Source: Okapia johnstoni (lineage: Eukaryota; Chordata; Mammalia; Artiodactyla; Giraffidae). Taken from it: 64,000 nt of DNA. Positions 60,611 through 64,000 of the stretch are shown here, one piece after another (the stretch's first letter is position 1; each line of letters opens with the position of its first letter). Made by a program: the position numbers and the translations under genes. The stretch lies in the NCBI GenBank assembly GCA_024291935.2, contig CM044326.1, positions 36,517,948 to 36,581,947 of the forward strand. Direction: 5' to 3'. The notes under the pieces were generated by a model. It was not told the DNA's origin, ran no database searches, and worked only from the letters and a program-made list of their open reading frames with translations.

Positions 60611-61567
60611 AGAGCAAGACCCTGTGTCCTGGCTGCGACTGCCTGGGTCTGAACCCGGCGCTGTCACTTCCTGCTGTGCACCGGGGTCCCAGGCCTGCCC
60701 GCGTGGACAGGGTCTCCACGAGAGAGTCCTCAGGAAGCTCTAAGGACTGTGCCCAGGGGTGGCTGCTGTGTTCTTGGGGCTGCGAGGAAATCAAGCTGCC
60801 AAGCTGCACACAAAAAAATTTTTTTTAATTTCTTTTAAAAAAGTACAGCGAGAACCGCAGACAAATCTGTAGCAGCACATAAGGGTCCAAGTGGTGCTTT
60901 TTTGTTTTTGAAACGAAATGCTGAGAGACTGGTAGCCCACACAGAGGAAAAAGGACAGGGTTTTTCAGGCAATTGAAAAACTCAGCCAATAGCAACACAT
61001 GCTGGTACTCATCTCTACGGGAGAGGGTCGCATGCATGGAGCACTTACCTGTCTGGTGGGGTTTCGGGTGCTAGCCCACTGTTCCCAGCCAGCCTGGGAG
61101 GGTGGGTCATGGCACCACCTCACCGATGCTTCCTCCAGGGCCCTGCCCCCTCTCCACCTGGCCTGGAACCCGTTGGAAGGCCCTCCCTGCCACTGTCTGC
61201 CTGAAACCCCACCTCCTTTTCTGGCTCTCCTTGTCTGCTGCCCACCTGTGCCGTCCCCCACCCCGTGGACCTGAGCCCTCGCCCGGCGGGGGGAGCAAGC
61301 CTGCCCCCCACCCCATCATCAGGACGTGGGTGCTGCACGGGACCTGGATTATGGTTTCCCTCTGAGGCCATCCAAGTCCCCCCACCCAGGGACTGGCAGA
61401 GATGGAAGAGATGACGGGAGGGATGCCAAGTGCTGCCCCACGCGTTGGGCGCTCCCCATGTCAATCACTCCCCTTCGAGGCTCCGGGGCCACCTGGCTTG
61501 ATGACCTAGGAAGCTGAGGCCCACAGAAGTAGTGCCTGAGTGTGCCTGCATGCGTGACCCTGCATAT

Positions 61568-61600
61568 GTGAGTGTGAGTGTGAGTGTGTGTGCATGTGTG
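61568..61600 (+). repeat. (GAGTGT)n/(GT)n short tandem repeat
   Basis: gagtgtgagtgtgagtgtgt then gtgcatgtgtg; imperfect hexamer-dinucleotide array. Confidence 0.85.
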
Positions 61601-61957
61601 ACTGGGACCTGGGCAGCCTGGCTGCAGCCCTCCCCGCACGACACGACCAGTTGTGATGACCACCTTTGTCCAGACAAGGAGCTGGCCCCAGAGAGGCCTG
61701 TGACGTCCCCCACCCCTCACCCACCCCACGGGCACAGCCAGGGGGAGGCTGACCAGGGCTGCCTGCTGAGCTCACTGCCCTGGCCTCAAAGCCTCTGGCA
61801 GCTTAGGAGGGGCCTTCCAACCTCAAGTGACCAAGAGGCTCTTGCAAAAAAGACAGAGACCCTTTTCCTGCAGGACGTCGCTCCAATGGCACCTCCACAA
61901 AATCGGGAAACCCTTCCTGTTGCCTCTCCCTGTGGTCTCCCTGTGTGCATGCCGCGT

Positions 61958-62174
61958 GCGTGCTAAGTCACTCAGTCGCGTCCACTCTCTGTGACCCTGT
62001 GGACTGTAGCCCGCCAGGCTCCTCTGTCCATGGGATTCTCCAGGCAAGAATACTGGAGTGGGTTGCCATGCCCTCCTCCAGGGGATCTTCCTGACCCAGG
62101 GATCGAACCCATGTCTCTTACATCTCCTGCGTTGGCAGGTAGGTTCTTCACCACTAATGCCACCTGGGAAGACC
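61958..62174 (-). mobile_element. Bov-tA SINE, antisense
   Basis: gctaagtcactcagtcgcgt … caggcaagaatactggagtg … gatcgaacccatgtctctta … taatgccacctgggaaga. Confidence 0.92.
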
Positions 62175-62266
62175 CCGAGGGTCTTTAATGATTTGTTTCT
62201 ATGTCCACCTTCACCACTAAAGTGTGACTTCCTCAATGTCAATGGTTCCTCAAATTCAGCCTTCAG

Positions 62267-62400
62267 TTCAGTCGCTCAGTCATGTCCGACTCTTTGCAAC
62301 CCCATGGACTACAGCATGCCTGGCCTCCCTGTCCATCACCAGCTCCTGGAGTTTACTCAGACTCATGTCCCTTGAGTTGGTGATGCTATCCAACCATCCC
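62267..62400 (-). mobile_element. ART2A fragment with 13-bp target-site duplication
   Basis: ttcagtcgctcagtcatgtc … catcaccagctcctggagtt … tgatgctatccaaccatccc. The identical repeat attcagccttcag occurs at 62254-62266 and 62401-62413, so this short copy moved as a unit. Confidence 0.92.
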
Positions 62401-62649
62401 ATTCAGCCTTCAGATGTTCGTTTTTCTAAACGAACTGGGCCACGTGTAACCCAGTGCCAGCCGTGAGAACATTCATTTCTTTGCCCAGGGACACATAAAG
62501 ATAATATTAATATAATGGACCTCACAGTACCTCCCAGAGTCCTTGAGGCTCGAAACCCCTTCTTCTTTCTCCACCAAATTGCGAGGGTCCCTCCATCCCC
62601 AAGGCCTTGAAGGATGGTAATGACTCTCGACACCTGGGAAGAAGGTGGG

Positions 62650-62765
62650 TAACCCCCATTTTCTAGAGGAGGAAAACTGAGACCCCAGAGGCCAAACCGA
62701 CTCCCTCGCACCTGCCGGGAGAGGATGCTGCGACTTGAACTCAGCTTCGTGACTCTGGGTCCTGC
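62650..62765 (-). repeat. MIR-like fragment
   Basis: ccattttctagaggaggaaa … gcgacttgaactcagcttcg … gactctgggtcctgcctctt follows the reverse MIR consensus. Confidence 0.6.
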
Positions 62766-63744
62766 CTCTTCCCATCACTCGGTGACCAGCTTGCAGCATC
62801 CCTCCCGGGCTGTGCATTTCCTCCGTGGGCCTTGGAGGTGCTCCTGCAGGGACGAAGCATCTCACCTCTCTTTTCTCTTATTTAAAAACAAACTAAGCTA
62901 TTTTTCACCACCCACACGCCGCATCCAGCTATATTAAAACACTCCCTTCCTTGACTATATTCTATTATGCGGTATTACTTTTCCACCAGCTATTTATCTT
63001 GCAAAAAGAAACCCGGAAGCAGCTTCGTCTCCATCACAGTAAAGAGGCTCAGCCTTTATTAGTCTTAAGTGCGTCCGAGGGACTGAGATGGATGGTGTGC
63101 CCGGGTACCTTGAGGACCAGTGAAGGCACCTCCAACAATGGGATAGGCGCATGGATGTTCCAAGAAATAAACAGGCCCATAGAGCTTGAAGTGGGCATCA
63201 ACTGGGCATTTCTCGGCTTTCAGTAAGCCACTCAGTAGAGGGCGAATGGGTGGGCCACCTTCGCACCCTCCTATCCAGGGGTGACTTGCAATTCCGTCTG
63301 ACCTTCCCTGTGGCCCGAGATAGGCGGGTACAGGGGCTTGTCCATCTCATGAATGAGGAAACCAGGTCAGAGAGAAGAGCTAGGAGAGGAACACAGGATC
63401 CAGGCTCTGGCTAAGTTCAGTTCCTGGCTTTCGGGGCTCTTGGGCCACGTGGGTCCCCTTTCAGGAAGGGAGGAGAGGGCCTGGAACTCCTGGGGGGCTC
63501 CTGTTCTGGAGGGAGAGTCCGATAACACACCAGGACACAGCTAAGACGGTGCCAGAGGCTGGCAAGGACCTAAAAGAAAAGAAAGCAGGTGGGCAGGTGG
63601 CCGGAAAGGGAAGGTCCTTTACCCAGCAAGGGAGGTTGAGGAAGGTCTCCCGGGAGATGAGGCCCACGAGGAACTGGAGCGAGTTTCCTAGGGAGGGAAG
63701 GGGCCTGGGAAGCTGTGTGGTTTAAGGCTCAGAAAGGCCATCTT

Positions 63745-63832
63745 GGCCAGGGTGGGGGCGTCCCCACAGCTTCGGGAGGGGGTGCGGAGGGGGGGCTGGA
63801 GGAGGGAGGGGGTGCAGAGGGGGTGAGCTGGA
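63745..63832 (+). repeat. G-rich, quadruplex-prone tract
   Basis: A series of G runs (gggtgggggcg, gggagggggtgcgg, aggagggagggggtgc, agagggggtgag) with short loops on the + strand. No tandem unit is strictly kept. Confidence 0.7.
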
Positions 63833-64000
63833 CCTGCCGTTGGGAGCGGTGATGAAGGTCAGAGTGTGGCCATGGCCATGGGCCTGAGATGAGGTGGACA
63901 GCGAGACCACAGGAAGCAGGAAGTCACAGCGCTGGGCAGCTGAGACCTTATCCCCCGTGGCTGCAGGGGCCCAGACTGGGGTGGGGCTATAGGCATTTCA

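Larger units (their letters stand above)
46961..64000. other. Intergenic DNA downstream of SETD3
   Basis: No supported gene. Recognised content: SINEs at 47008, 50761, 51843, 53224, 55987 and 61958; BovB/ART2A pieces at 57345 and 62267; L1 3' ends at 52715 and 57317; a diverged L1 at 58380; a CpG-rich block at 54417-54860. 47225-50720 and 62500-64000 show nothing beyond simple or MIR-like fragments. By known mammalian gene order this side of SETD3 faces the large interval before BCL11B; that is inference from synteny, not visible here. Confidence 0.75.

Overview
The window is mammalian nuclear DNA from a ruminant, most likely a bovid. It holds many ruminant-specific Bov-tA and BOV-A2 SINEs and BovB/ART2A RTE pieces, together with older mammalian repeats (L1M, L2, MIR, MLT2). 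Cattle or a close relative fits best, but the species cannot be fixed from the sequence alone.

The only protein-coding gene I can support is SETD3, the actin-histidine N-methyltransferase, on the + strand. The window starts inside a large intron. Seven coding exons follow: 33180-33238, 34099-34213, 39389-39463, 40359-40525, 41410-41495, 44722-44882 and 45633-46079. Every junction obeys AG/GT and keeps the reading frame. Together they encode 369 residues, equivalent to human residues 226-594: the catalytic C-terminal half of the SET domain, the Rubisco-LSMT-type substrate-binding domain and the C-terminal tail. They correspond to exons 7-13 of a 13-exon gene. The exons for residues 1-225 and the promoter lie upstream of base 1. 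The 3' UTR probably ends near 46960, after an ATTAAA signal at 46938.

Layout: 1-33179 is intron sequence. Its first 27 kb carries scattered repeats, and 27.2-33.2 kb is AT-rich and nearly free of young repeats, with patches that look like conserved noncoding DNA. 33180-46960 is the 3' half of SETD3. 46961-64000 is intergenic; by known mammalian synteny it should lie on the side facing BCL11B. It holds SINEs, two L1 3' ends, a CpG-rich block and several tandem repeats, and no gene I can support.

I found no undescribed gene system. The points most worth checking are a convergent pair of strong CTCF-type motifs (30726 on +, 54755 on -) that would enclose all the exons in the window; a CpG-dense, apparently GC-biased patch inside the terminal coding exon; a 22-G tract 119 bp upstream of an exon; a trimeric BOV-A2 SINE with a perfect target-site duplication; and a ~72-bp sequence present twice in intron 11.
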